DNA of 64,000 bases, taken from NCBI RefSeq assembly GCF_000708045.1, contig NZ_ANIE01000004.1, positions 62,001 to 126,000 on the forward strand, read 5' to 3'. The position numbers and the translations under genes were made by a program. This DNA is from Marinobacter nitratireducens (GTDB taxonomy: Bacteria; Pseudomonadota; Gammaproteobacteria; Pseudomonadales; Oleiphilaceae). The notes below the pieces were generated by a model. The model saw only the letters and a program-made list of their open reading frames with translations, did no database searches and had not been told where the DNA came from. Positions 6,813 through 15,540 of this stretch are shown piece by piece (the stretch's first letter is position 1; each line of letters starts with the position of its first letter).

Positions 6813-9800
6813 ATGAGTCATTTGATCGACAAGCTGAATTACTTCAGGAAGAAGCGTGAGCCATTTGCCAATGGCCACGGCGAAACCCATGACGTCAGTC
6901 GTGACTGGGAAGATGGGTATCGCCAGCGCTGGCAGCACGACAAGATCGTGCGCTCTACCCATGGCGTGAACTGCACCGGCTCCTGTAGCTGGAAAATCTA
7001 CGTCAAAAACGGCCTGGTGACCTGGGAAACCCAGCAGACCGATTACCCCCGTACCCGTCCGGATCTGCCCAATCATGAACCCCGTGGTTGCCCCCGGGGC
7101 GCCAGCTATTCCTGGTACATGTACAGTGCAAACCGCCTCAAGTACCCGTTGATGCGCAAGAGCCTGATCAAACTGTGGCGTGCGGCCAAGGTTCAGCATA
7201 ATGATCCGGTCGATGCCTGGGCGTCCATCGTTGAGGATCCCAAGAAAACCGCCGAGTACAAGCCCCGTCGTGGTATGGGTGGTTTTGTTCGCTCCAGCTG
7301 GGATGAGGTCAACGAACTGATTGGTGCGGCCAACGTTTATACCGCCAAGACCACGGGTCCGGACCGCATCATCGGTTTCTCTCCGATTCCTGCCATGTCC
7401 ATGGTGTCTTACGCCTCCGGTGCCCGCTACCTGTCACTGATCGGTGGCGCCTGCCTGAGTTTCTATGACTGGTACTGCGACCTGCCTCCGTCCTCGCCGC
7501 AGACCTGGGGCGAACAGACCGACGTGCCGGAATCTGCAGACTGGTACAACTCCGGCTACATCATCGCCTGGGGTTCCAACGTGCCCCAGACCCGGACCCC
7601 GGATGCCCACTTCTTCACCGAAGTCCGTTACAAGGGCACCAAGACCGTGGCCATTACCCCGGACTACGCGGAAGTGTCCAAGCTGTCCGATGAATGGCTG
7701 AACCCGAAACAGGGTACGGATGCCGCATTGGGGATGGCCATGGGCCACGTGATCCTCAAAGAGTTCCATGTTGACCAGCCCAGCGAATACTTTACGGACT
7801 ATGTGCGCCGCTACACCGACATGCCTTACCTCATCATGCTGGATGAGAAAGATGGCAGCTACGTGCCCGGCCGCTTCCTGCGCGCCAGTGACCTGGTGGA
7901 TGGCCTCGGAGAGGAGAACAACCCCGAGTGGAAGACCATCGCCATTGACGAGTCCACCGGACAGCTGACCGCGCCCAATGGCTCCATCGGCTACCGCTGG
8001 GGTGAGAAAGGTAAGTGGAACCTCAAACAGACTGCCAAGGGCGACGACGTCAACCTGCAGCTGTCGATGGTTGAAAAGCACGACGAAGTCGTCGACGTTT
8101 CTTTCCCCTATTTCGGTGGTATCGAGCACGACCACTTCAGGCACGTTGAAATCAAGGATGTGCTCAAGCACAAGCTTGGCACCCGTAAGGTTCAGCTGGC
8201 TGACGGCACTGAAGCTCGCGTGGTTACCGTTTATGACCTGATGGTAGCCAACTACGGCATCAGCCGTGGCCTCGGTGAGGATGACGGCGCCACCTCGTTT
8301 GATGAAGTGAAGCCATATACCCCGGCCTGGCAGGAGCAGATTACCGGCGTGCCCGCCGAGAAGGTGATCCGCATTGCCCGGGAGTTTGCCCAGAACGCGG
8401 ACCAGACCAAGGGACGTTCCATGGTCATCGTGGGTGCCGGTATGAACCACTGGTACCACATGGACATGAACTACCGCAGCCTGATCAACATGCTGATCAT
8501 GTGTGGCTGCATTGGCCAGAGCGGCGGTGGCTGGAGCCACTACGTCGGTCAGGAAAAGCTGCGCCCGCAGACCGGCTGGCAGCCGCTGGCGTTCGGTCTG
8601 GACTGGCAGCGTCCGCCCCGTCACATGAACGGTACTTCCTTCTTCTACAACCACGCCAGCCAATGGCGCTATGAGAAGCTGGATGTTGAAGAAATTCTGT
8701 CCCCGCTGGCGGACAAATCCAAGTTCGGTGGCAGTCTGATTGACTACAACGTCCGGGCCGAGCGTATGGGTTGGTTGCCGTCTGCGCCCCAGCTCAACCG
8801 CAACCCGCTGACCATTGCTGCTGAGGCTGAGAAGGCCGGCATGGAAGTGCCGGACTACGTTGCCAAGTCCCTGAAAGAGGGTTCTCTGGCGTTTGCGGCT
8901 GAAAGCCCGGATGCCAAGGAAAACCACCCCCGCAACATGTTCATCTGGCGTTCCAACCTGCTGGGTTCTTCCGGTAAGGGACACGAGTACATGCTCAAGT
9001 ACCTGCTGGGCACCAAAAACGGCCTGCAGGGCAAAGACCTCGGTGAGGAAGGTGGTGCCAAGCCGCAGGAAGTCACGTGGCAGGATCAGGGCGCCGAAGG
9101 AAAACTCGACCTGCTGGTGACCCTGGACTTCCGGATGTCCACCACCTGCCTGTATTCCGACATCGTTCTGCCAACGGCCACCTGGTACGAGAAGAACGAC
9201 CTGAATACGTCCGACATGCACCCGTTCATTCACCCGCTGACCGCGGCCACCGACCCGGCCTGGGAAGCGCGCAGTGACTGGGAAATCTACAAGGGCATTG
9301 CCAAGTCCTTCTCCACAGCAGCGGAAGGCCATCTGGGTGTCGAGAAAGACGTGGTCACGTTGCCACTGTTGCACGACGCGCCGGCAGAACTGGGCCAGCC
9401 GTTTGATGTGAAGGACTGGAAAAAAGGCGAGTGCGACCTGATTCCGGGCAAAACCGCACCCAACTTCATCACCGTTGAGCGGGATTACCCGAATACCTAT
9501 GCCCGCTTTACCTCGCTGGGACCGTTGCTCGACACCCTGGGTAATGGCGGCAAGGGCATCAACTGGAATACCGAGAAGGAAGTCAATTTCCTCAAGGAAC
9601 TGAACTACACCCACATCGAGGGTGCCAACGCCGGTCGTCCGAAGATTGAGTCAGCCATTGATGCCGCCGAGGTGATCCTGACGCTGGCGCCGGAGACCAA
9701 CGGTCAGGTGGCAGTAAAGGCCTGGAAAGCGCTGTCCGAGTTTACCGGGCTGGACCACACCCACCTTGCCGCCAACAAGGAAGAAGAGAAGATTCGCTTC

Positions 9801-10553
9801 CGGGACGTGGTGGCGCAGCCGCGCAAGATCATCTCCAGCCCGACCTGGTCAGGTCTGGAAGATGAGCATGTGTCCTACAACGCCGGTTATACCAACGTCC
9901 ATGAGCTGATTCCCTGGCGCACCCTGACCGGCCGTCAGCAGTTCTATCAGGATCACGAGTGGATGCGTGCCTTCGGTGAGAGCCTGCTGGTCTATCGTCC
10001 GCCCATCAACACCAAGGCCGCAGCGCCGATGTTGGGCAAGAAGGGCAACGGTAACCCGGAGAAGGCGCTCAACTGGATCACACCGCACCAGAAGTGGGGC
10101 ATCCACAGTACCTACAGTGAAAACCTGCTGATGCAGACGCTGTCCCGCGGCGGCCCCATCGTGTGGCTGAGTGAGGATGATGCCAAAGACCTGGGCATTG
10201 AAGACAACGACTGGATCGAGCTGTTCAACGTGAACGGCGCTATCGCAGCCCGTGCTGTGGTCAGCCAGCGCGTGATGCCGGGCATGGCGATGATGTACCA
10301 CGCCCAGGAACGTCTGGTGAATATCCCCGGCTCAGAAGTCACCGGCACCCGCGGTGGTATTCATAACTCGGTTACCCGGGCTTGTCCGAAACCGACCCAT
10401 ATGATCGGGGGCTATGCCCAGTATTCCTACGGCTTCAACTACTACGGCACCGTAGGCTCCAACCGGGATGAGTTCGTGGTGGTTCGCAAGATGAAGAACG
10501 TGGACTGGCTCGATGGCGAAGGCAATGACTCAGTTCAGGAGGCTGTAAAATGA
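6813..10553 (+). CDS. narG: Respiratory nitrate reductase alpha subunit NarG
   Basis: This is the catalytic subunit of the membrane-bound, cytoplasm-facing nitrate reductase that reduces nitrate to nitrite with quinol electrons. It is 1246 residues, close to the 1247 of E. coli. The FS0 [4Fe-4S] ligands are visible as His50, Cys54, Cys58 and Cys93 (THGVNCTGSCSWK and RGCPRG). The molybdenum ligand Asp lies in YCDLPPSSPQ. It binds the bis-MGD cofactor, to which the nearby moaA contributes. ATG 6813 follows GGAGAGAGA and gives the conserved MSHL N-terminus, so the upstream TTG/ATG at 6795-6798 are not used. It is first in narGHJI and overlaps narH by four bases. Confidence 0.97.
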   Translation: MSHLIDKLNYFRKKREPFANGHGETHDVSRDWEDGYRQRWQHDKIVRSTHGVNCTGSCSWKIYVKNGLVTWETQQTDYPRTRPDLPNHEPRGCPRGASYSWYMYSANRLKYPLMRKSLIKLWRAAKVQHNDPVDAWASIVEDPKKTAEYKPRRGMGGFVRSSWDEVNELIGAANVYTAKTTGPDRIIGFSPIPAMSMVSYASGARYLSLIGGACLSFYDWYCDLPPSSPQTWGEQTDVPESADWYNSGYIIAWGSNVPQTRTPDAHFFTEVRYKGTKTVAITPDYAEVSKLSDEWLNPKQGTDAALGMAMGHVILKEFHVDQPSEYFTDYVRRYTDMPYLIMLDEKDGSYVPGRFLRASDLVDGLGEENNPEWKTIAIDESTGQLTAPNGSIGYRWGEKGKWNLKQTAKGDDVNLQLSMVEKHDEVVDVSFPYFGGIEHDHFRHVEIKDVLKHKLGTRKVQLADGTEARVVTVYDLMVANYGISRGLGEDDGATSFDEVKPYTPAWQEQITGVPAEKVIRIAREFAQNADQTKGRSMVIVGAGMNHWYHMDMNYRSLINMLIMCGCIGQSGGGWSHYVGQEKLRPQTGWQPLAFGLDWQRPPRHMNGTSFFYNHASQWRYEKLDVEEILSPLADKSKFGGSLIDYNVRAERMGWLPSAPQLNRNPLTIAAEAEKAGMEVPDYVAKSLKEGSLAFAAESPDAKENHPRNMFIWRSNLLGSSGKGHEYMLKYLLGTKNGLQGKDLGEEGGAKPQEVTWQDQGAEGKLDLLVTLDFRMSTTCLYSDIVLPTATWYEKNDLNTSDMHPFIHPLTAATDPAWEARSDWEIYKGIAKSFSTAAEGHLGVEKDVVTLPLLHDAPAELGQPFDVKDWKKGECDLIPGKTAPNFITVERDYPNTYARFTSLGPLLDTLGNGGKGINWNTEKEVNFLKELNYTHIEGANAGRPKIESAIDAAEVILTLAPETNGQVAVKAWKALSEFTGLDHTHLAANKEEEKIRFRDVVAQPRKIISSPTWSGLEDEHVSYNAGYTNVHELIPWRTLTGRQQFYQDHEWMRAFGESLLVYRPPINTKAAAPMLGKKGNGNPEKALNWITPHQKWGIHSTYSENLLMQTLSRGGPIVWLSEDDAKDLGIEDNDWIELFNVNGAIAARAVVSQRVMPGMAMMYHAQERLVNIPGSEVTGTRGGIHNSVTRACPKPTHMIGGYAQYSYGFNYYGTVGSNRDEFVVVRKMKNVDWLDGEGNDSVQEAVK

Positions 10554-12127
10554 AGATCCGTTCCCAAGTTGGCATGGTACTGAACCTGGACAAGTGCATT
10601 GGTTGCCATACCTGTTCAGTCACCTGCAAAAACGTCTGGACCAGCCGTGAAGGCATGGAATACGCCTGGTTCAACAACGTCGAAACCAAGCCCGGTATTG
10701 GCTACCCGAAAGAGTGGGAAAACCAGGACAAGTGGAAGGGCGGCTGGATGCGCGATTCGTCCGGCAAGATCCGTCCCCGCATCGGTGGCAAGTTCCGGGT
10801 GCTGGCGAACATCTTCGCCAACCCGGACCTTCCGGAAATCGACGACTACTACGAGCCGTTCGATTTTGACTACCAGCATTTGCACAATGCGCCGGACAGC
10901 AAGCATCAGCCGATCGCACGGCCACGCTCTCTGATCTCCGGCGAGCGCATGAAGAAGATCGAATGGGGGCCCAACTGGGAAGAGATCCTGGGGACCGAGT
11001 TCGCCAAGCGCCGTAAGGACAAGAACTTTGATCAGGTCCAGGCGGACATCTACGGTGAGTTTGAAAACACCTTCATGATGTACCTGCCGCGACTGTGCGA
11101 GCACTGTCTCAACCCGGCCTGTGTCGCCAGCTGCCCCAGTGGCGCCATCTACAAGCGCGAAGAAGACGGCATCGTCCTGATTGACCAGGACAAGTGCCGC
11201 GGCTGGCGGATGTGTGTCTCCGGCTGCCCGTACAAGAAGATCTACTTCAACTGGAAAACCGGCAAGTCCGAGAAGTGTATTTTCTGCTACCCGCGAATCG
11301 AGTCCGGTATGCCGACGGTTTGTTCCGAGACCTGTGTTGGCCGTATCCGCTACCTCGGCGTGTTGCTCTACGATGCCGACCGCATCGAAGAAGTGGCCAG
11401 CACACCGGGCGAGCAGGACCTCTACGAGAAGCAGCTGGAAATCTTCCTGGATCCGAACGATCCGAAAGTGATCGAGCAGGCGAAGAAAGACGGCATCCCG
11501 ATGAACGTCATCAAGGCTGCCCAGCAGAGTCCCGTGTACAAGATGGCGGTGGACTGGAAGCTGGCGCTGCCGTTGCACCCGGAATACCGCACCCTGCCAA
11601 TGGTCTGGTACGTACCACCCCTGAGCCCGATCCAGTCAGCAGCTGAAGCTGGCAAGATCGAGTTTGATGGTGTACTGCCGAAGATCGAAAGCCTGCGCAT
11701 TCCGGTCAAATACCTCGCCAACCTGTTAACAGCCGGCGACGAGAAACCCATCGTCACCGCCCTCAAACGGATTCTGGCCATGCGTTTGTACAAGCGTGCT
11801 GAAACCGTTGAGAACCGGGAAGACCTGAGAGCGCTCGAAGAGGCCGGTCTGACCAAGACGCAGGCGGACGAAATGTACCGTTATCTGGCCATCGCCAACT
11901 ACGAAGACCGTTTCGTGATTCCCACCAGCCACCGTGAGCTGGCAAAGGAAGCGTTCCCGGATGCCACGGCATACAGCGAGCGCGGAGGCTGCGGCTTCAG
12001 CTTCGGTAACGGCTGCAGTGGTGGCGACAGCGATTTCAGCCTGTTCGGCGGCAAGAAGCAGACCACCAGCATGGTCAACAAGCTTGCCACCGTAAAGCAG
12101 GTCGACCCGAAGCAGCTGCAGGAATAA
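10550..12127 (+). CDS. narH: Respiratory nitrate reductase beta subunit NarH
   Basis: This is the electron-transfer subunit carrying four iron-sulfur clusters between NarI haems and NarG. It is 525 residues, slightly longer than the E. coli form. Cys16, 19, 22 and 26 (CIGCHTCSVTC) start the ferredoxin-like part. CEHCLNPACVASCPSG and CRGWRMCVSGCPY follow; the Trp in CRGWRMC replaces the fourth Cys and marks the [3Fe-4S] cluster. CIFCYPRIESG completes the set. The start overlaps the narG stop (ATGA), indicating translational coupling. A Gly/Cys-rich stretch near the C-terminus (GGCGFSFGNGCSGGD) is typical of longer NarH homologues. Confidence 0.96.
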   Translation: MKIRSQVGMVLNLDKCIGCHTCSVTCKNVWTSREGMEYAWFNNVETKPGIGYPKEWENQDKWKGGWMRDSSGKIRPRIGGKFRVLANIFANPDLPEIDDYYEPFDFDYQHLHNAPDSKHQPIARPRSLISGERMKKIEWGPNWEEILGTEFAKRRKDKNFDQVQADIYGEFENTFMMYLPRLCEHCLNPACVASCPSGAIYKREEDGIVLIDQDKCRGWRMCVSGCPYKKIYFNWKTGKSEKCIFCYPRIESGMPTVCSETCVGRIRYLGVLLYDADRIEEVASTPGEQDLYEKQLEIFLDPNDPKVIEQAKKDGIPMNVIKAAQQSPVYKMAVDWKLALPLHPEYRTLPMVWYVPPLSPIQSAAEAGKIEFDGVLPKIESLRIPVKYLANLLTAGDEKPIVTALKRILAMRLYKRAETVENREDLRALEEAGLTKTQADEMYRYLAIANYEDRFVIPTSHRELAKEAFPDATAYSERGGCGFSFGNGCSGGDSDFSLFGGKKQTTSMVNKLATVKQVDPKQLQE

Positions 12128-12134
12128 GGAGGTC

Positions 12135-12878
12135 ATGATGCAACTTCTGAAAGTACTGGCCCGGGTCCTGGAATACCCCACCGAAGAGCTCCAGGCGTCC
12201 AAGGACGCTCTGGTTGCCGCGGTACTCGAGGACAGCCGGTTGCCACGGCAAAGCAAACAGCACCTGCTGACCTGCCTGGACCGACTTTGTGATGGCGACC
12301 TGCTGGATCTGCAGGAAGAGTACGTCGGCACCTTCGACAAGGGCAGGGCAACCTCCCTGCTGTTGTTCGAGCACGTGCATGGCGAGTCCCGTGATCGGGG
12401 GCAGGCCATGGTGGACCTGATGGAGGAATATCGCCGCAACGGTCTGGAACTGGATGCACGGGAATTGCCGGACTACCTGCCGCTGTTCCTGGAATACCTC
12501 TCCACCAGACCCTGGGACGACATCCAGAACTGGTTGGAGGATATTCACCACATTCTCGGGCTGCTTGCAGAGCGTCTGTTCCAGCGCCAGAGCCACTATC
12601 ACGTCGCCATGGACGCCTTGCTGACCGTTGCCGGCAGACAAGTCGACCGTCAGGAACTGGCAAAAATCGTTGCCTCTGAAGAACGGGACGACACCCCGGA
12701 AGCCCTGGACAAGGTCTGGGAAGAGGAAATGGTGAAATTCGTGGATGACCAGGGCAGTTCCTGCAGCACCGGCAGCGTGGTTGGACAGCGCCGCCGTGAA
12801 CTGGAACAGACCCAGACGATACACCTCAGCGACAAACTGATGGTGGATGCAAGTCCCCGTCAGGCAGGGCGCGCCTGA
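12135..12878 (+). CDS. narJ: Nitrate reductase molybdenum cofactor assembly chaperone NarJ
   Basis: This is a dedicated cytoplasmic chaperone of 247 residues that binds the NarG N-terminus and allows cofactor insertion and membrane docking of NarGH. It is not part of the final enzyme. The family's helical core is recognisable, including the EYVGTFDKGRATSLLLFEHVHGESRDRG block, which matches the conserved NarJ/TorD-type region. ATG 12135 (directly followed by a second ATG) lies three bases after a strong AAGGAGG. It is third in narGHJI, with only seven bases between it and narH. Confidence 0.95.
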   Translation: MMQLLKVLARVLEYPTEELQASKDALVAAVLEDSRLPRQSKQHLLTCLDRLCDGDLLDLQEEYVGTFDKGRATSLLLFEHVHGESRDRGQAMVDLMEEYRRNGLELDARELPDYLPLFLEYLSTRPWDDIQNWLEDIHHILGLLAERLFQRQSHYHVAMDALLTVAGRQVDRQELAKIVASEERDDTPEALDKVWEEEMVKFVDDQGSSCSTGSVVGQRRRELEQTQTIHLSDKLMVDASPRQAGRA

Positions 12879-12897
12879 GGCGCAGGAGGAAAATACG

Positions 12898-13575
12898 ATG
12901 TCCTATATCAATACACTACTGTTTGGAATCTACCCTTACATCGCCCTGATCGTACTGTTTGTCGGTACCTGGGCGCGTTATGACCACGGCCAGTTCACCT
13001 GGAAGGCCCAGTCCAGCCAGATGCTGCGCAAGAAAAACATGGTGATGGCGTCCGTACTGTTCCACGTCGGCGTGCTGGTCATCTTCTTCGGTCACTTTGT
13101 CGGGTTGCTCACACCCCACTGGGCCTACGAATGGCTGATCACCCCCGGCCAGAAACAGGTCATGGCCATCGCCGTCGGCGGCGTTGCCGGCATCATGGCT
13201 CTTATAGGCGGTGCCATGCTCGCCTGGCGTCGAATGACCGATCCACGGGTTCAGGCAAGCAGCACCACCGCTGATAACTTGATTATTCTGATACTGGTTG
13301 TCCAGGTGGTCCTCGGGCTGCTCACCATCCTGCCGACACTCGGCCACCTGGATGGCAGTACCATGCTCAAGTTCTCCGGCTGGGCCCAGGGAATCCTCAC
13401 CTTCCAGGGTGGTTCCGCTGACTATCTGGCAGGCGTGCACTGGATCTACAAGACCCACATCTTCCTGGGCCTGACCATCTTCGTGCTGTTTCCCTTCACC
13501 CGACTGGTCCACATCCTGAGCGTGCCAGCGGAATACCTGACTCGCCGTTACCAAGTCGTGCGCAAGCGCGCATGA
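12898..13575 (+). CDS. narI: Respiratory nitrate reductase gamma subunit NarI (cytochrome b)
   Basis: This is the membrane anchor and quinol-oxidising di-haem cytochrome b, 225 residues as in E. coli. It has five membrane helices. The four haem-ligand histidines fall at the same numbers as in E. coli NarI: His56 and His66 (LFHVGVL, FFGHFVG), His187 (KTHIFLG) and His205 (RLVHILS). The start is ATG 12898 after CAGGAGGA; the frame is open further upstream, but those codons overlap narJ and are not needed. It ends narGHJI and is followed by a hairpin with a T-run at 13586-13621. Confidence 0.96.
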   Translation: MSYINTLLFGIYPYIALIVLFVGTWARYDHGQFTWKAQSSQMLRKKNMVMASVLFHVGVLVIFFGHFVGLLTPHWAYEWLITPGQKQVMAIAVGGVAGIMALIGGAMLAWRRMTDPRVQASSTTADNLIILILVVQVVLGLLTILPTLGHLDGSTMLKFSGWAQGILTFQGGSADYLAGVHWIYKTHIFLGLTIFVLFPFTRLVHILSVPAEYLTRRYQVVRKRA

Positions 13576-13585
13576 CCTGACCCTC

Positions 13586-13621
13586 ACCGGGGCTACGACG
13601 TGCCGTGGCCCCGGTCTTTTT
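13586..13621 (+). terminator. Hairpin with T-run after narI
   Basis: ACCGGGGC pairs with GCCCCGGT across a 14-base loop and is followed by CTTTTT, the form of an intrinsic terminator. The next gene begins only 15 bases later, so it may attenuate rather than fully stop transcription into the isomerase gene. Confidence 0.65.
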
Positions 13622-13635
13622 AGGAGGTGCCGACC

Positions 13636-14442
13636 ATGCAACTGATCCCGACCGGCGATGCCGGCAAACCCAGAAACCAGTTCCCCCCGGTATACGTAGG
13701 TGACACCCTCATCTCCGAAGACGACATCGCCCGGGAACTGCAGCATCACCCGGCCGAGGAAATGACCGAAGCCTGGCTGGAAGCCGCCAGAAGTCTGGTC
13801 ATCCGCGAACTGCTCCTGACGCAAGCCAAGCGCCTGGAGCTGCCGGAAAACCTGGAGGAAGAAGCGCGCATCGCCAAACTGCTGGAGAACGAACTCGACG
13901 TTCCCGAGCCCACAGACGCCGACTGCGAACGCTTCTACGCTGCTAACCCGGCACGCTTCACAAGCCCGACCCTGATGGCCGTCAGCCACATCCTGTTGGC
14001 GGCTGCCCCGGACGACGTCCAGGAACGCGTTCGCCAGGAAGAAGCCGGACGCCAACTCCTCGGCGCTCTCCTTGATGGCCGCTCCCGGTTTTCCGACATG
14101 GCCAAACAATACTCCGCCTGCGAATCCCGCCACCAGGGCGGCAGCCTGGGCCAGATCAGCAAAGGCCAGACCGTCGAAGAATTCGAACGCCCGGTGCTCA
14201 ACCTTGAAGAGGGCCTGAACCCGGAACTCATCGAAAGCCGCTACGGCTGGCACATTGTCCGGGTGGATCAACGAATCGACGGCGAACAGCTGCCCTACGA
14301 CCACGTCAAACCCCAGATTCGCCAGTACCTGAGCGAAAGCGTCACCCGCCGCGCCTTCCGCCAGTACCTGCAAGTTCTGGCTGCTGAGACCGGTGTACAA
14401 GGCGTCGACCTGGAGATACCGGATTCGCCCCTGATGCAGTAA
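13636..14442 (+). CDS. Parvulin-type peptidyl-prolyl cis-trans isomerase
   Basis: This 268-residue protein has an N-terminal helical region and a parvulin (rotamase) domain at roughly residues 110-205. Recognisable parts include VSHILLAA, FSDMAKQYSACESRHQGGSLGQI and the closing YGWHIVRVDQR. No clear signal peptide is present, so it is probably cytoplasmic, like NifM-type and nar-associated isomerases. ATG 13636 follows TAGGAGG. Parvulin genes directly after narI are known in pseudomonads and related denitrifiers, suggesting help in folding the nitrate reductase; that role is inferred. It is separated from narI by a hairpin and from dnr by 309 bases of regulatory and repeat sequence. Confidence 0.86.
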   Translation: MQLIPTGDAGKPRNQFPPVYVGDTLISEDDIARELQHHPAEEMTEAWLEAARSLVIRELLLTQAKRLELPENLEEEARIAKLLENELDVPEPTDADCERFYAANPARFTSPTLMAVSHILLAAAPDDVQERVRQEEAGRQLLGALLDGRSRFSDMAKQYSACESRHQGGSLGQISKGQTVEEFERPVLNLEEGLNPELIESRYGWHIVRVDQRIDGEQLPYDHVKPQIRQYLSESVTRRAFRQYLQVLAAETGVQGVDLEIPDSPLMQ

Positions 14443-14471
14443 TGCCTGATCAGCCCATTCGGTGTTTTGAG

Positions 14472-14579
14472 GACTGGCGCGGTAACCCCCTCCAAAACTG
14501 TGCGGAGCCAGGGATGGCGGAGCTCAAGCGTCACATGGACGTGCTTGAGCGGGTTTTGGAGGGGGTTGCCGCGCCGGTC
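14472..14579. repeat. Structured dispersed element, copy A (long arms, conserved interior)
   Basis: A 27-base left arm (14472-14498) is complementary to a right arm (14553-14579) with only two mismatches, both of which can pair as G.U in plus-strand RNA. The 54-base interior, read on the minus strand, contains GCTCAAGC...GCTTGAGC around CACGTCCATGTG, then GCCATCCCTGGC. This gives two inner hairpins, each with TCC in the tip. The same interior pattern recurs in copies B and C with unrelated arm sequences. The copy lies in the 309-base gap between the isomerase and dnr, just upstream of the dnr control sites. Confidence 0.75.
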
Positions 14580-14622
14580 AGGACTCCAAAAGTTCCAAAC
14601 TACCAAGTAGCAAATCAAATCT

Positions 14623-14636
14623 TTGAGTTAGGTCAA
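14623..14636. promoter_or_regulatory. ANR/FNR-type box upstream of dnr
   Basis: TTGAGTTAGGTCAA matches the FNR/ANR consensus TTGAT-N4-ATCAA at eight of ten positions. It lies 116 bases before the dnr start and 24 bases before a NarL-type repeat. In pseudomonads dnr is controlled by ANR together with NarL, which this layout mirrors. The gap 14443-14751 otherwise holds element A and an AT-rich stretch near 14700-14727 that may contain the promoter -10. Confidence 0.6.
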
Positions 14637-14660
14637 TTACTCCCGAATAACCCTCCGAAC

Positions 14661-14676
14661 TACCCCCATCGGGGGA
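14661..14676. promoter_or_regulatory. NarL-type 7-2-7 inverted repeat upstream of dnr
   Basis: TACCCCCATCGGGGGA is heptamer TACCCCC, AT, then the inverted heptamer TCCCCCG. It lies between the ANR-type box and the AT-rich stretch before dnr. It resembles the repeats before narX, narG and the DUF454 gene. Confidence 0.6.
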
Positions 14677-14751
14677 GCGATTTTTGACCAGTATCCGCCT
14701 AGTATTTAAATAGATATTTTTAATGCATGTATTTGCCAGGAGGGGCTCACC

Positions 14752-15501
14752 ATGGGACTCATGCAAACCACCGGAACCCGATACAGCAAACCGATACTGG
14801 TTGCCGTCAACAAGCCGTTTGATGACGAAGACGGACTGCAGGCACTGCGCAGCCACCCGCTGTTCCGCAACCTGCGCTCCGGAGACCTGGAAGACCTGAT
14901 CCAGCAGTCCCGCCGCCTGCGTCTCGGTCACCACCAGTTGCTGTACCGCCAGGACATGCCGGCCCATCACTTCTTCTTCGTGATCACCGGCCGCCTGCGC
15001 CTGTACCGCCTGGACTCCTCTGGCATTGACCGAACCCTCGACAGCATTGCCCCGGGTGATTGCTTTGCGGAAGTCATGATCTACGCGGATCCACCCCGCT
15101 ACGCCTGCTACGCCGAAGCACTCAAATCCAGTGAAGTCCTGATGATTCCGGTGAAAGCCTACCGCGAACTCCTGGACCAGAACCCGGAGTATGCCCAGGC
15201 AGCCCTGAGCCACTATGCAAAACGAGCCGTCACCCGGTTCCACGATCTCGAAATCATGACCGTACAGAATGCGCGTGACCGGTTGATCCGATACCTGATT
15301 GACTTGCTGCCCAATGGCACTGAGCAGGGTGGAGAAGTCGAGTTGCCACTACCCAAGTGCCTCGTGGCCTCACGATTGGCCATGCAGCCGGAGACCTTCT
15401 CACGGATCCTGGCGGACCTGAAGTCCAATGGCCTGGTGCGGGTTAACCGGAGCAAATTGTTTATCTCCGATCCGCAGCGGCTGATTGAAATTAGCCAGTA
15501 A
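14752..15501 (+). CDS. dnr: Crp/Fnr-family NO-responsive denitrification regulator Dnr
   Basis: This is a transcription factor of 249 residues. A cyclic-nucleotide-binding-like sensor domain covers about residues 35-150. A Crp-type helix-turn-helix begins near 198, with recognition residues Glu214, Ser217 and Arg218 (ETFSR) that read TTGAT-N4-ATCAA-type sites. The N-terminal cysteines that hold the Fe-S cluster in FNR/ANR are absent, which places it with the haem-type, NO-sensing Dnr group. ATG 14752 follows AGGAGGGG. Its position between nar and nos genes supports control of nosR, which has a fitting box at 16396-16409. Confidence 0.88.
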   Translation: MGLMQTTGTRYSKPILVAVNKPFDDEDGLQALRSHPLFRNLRSGDLEDLIQQSRRLRLGHHQLLYRQDMPAHHFFFVITGRLRLYRLDSSGIDRTLDSIAPGDCFAEVMIYADPPRYACYAEALKSSEVLMIPVKAYRELLDQNPEYAQAALSHYAKRAVTRFHDLEIMTVQNARDRLIRYLIDLLPNGTEQGGEVELPLPKCLVASRLAMQPETFSRILADLKSNGLVRVNRSKLFISDPQRLIEISQ

Positions 15502-15540
15502 CGTAGCCGGATATTCCTGAACAAACCGATAGGAGGCGCA

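Noticed and set aside
7434..9614. A 726-codon open frame on the minus strand
   Set aside because: It lies antisense to narG, has no recognisable domain, and arises from the GC-rich codon use of narG.
12916..14400. A 494-codon minus-strand frame across narI and the isomerase gene
   Set aside because: It is a shadow of two real genes and lacks a ribosome site and conserved motifs.
14472..14579. Copy A as an integron attC site or a simple terminator
   Set aside because: It has no attC-type core sites (RYYYAAC/GTTRRRY pair) and no integrase or cassette array is nearby. As a terminator it lacks a T-run, and its conserved interior is unexplained.
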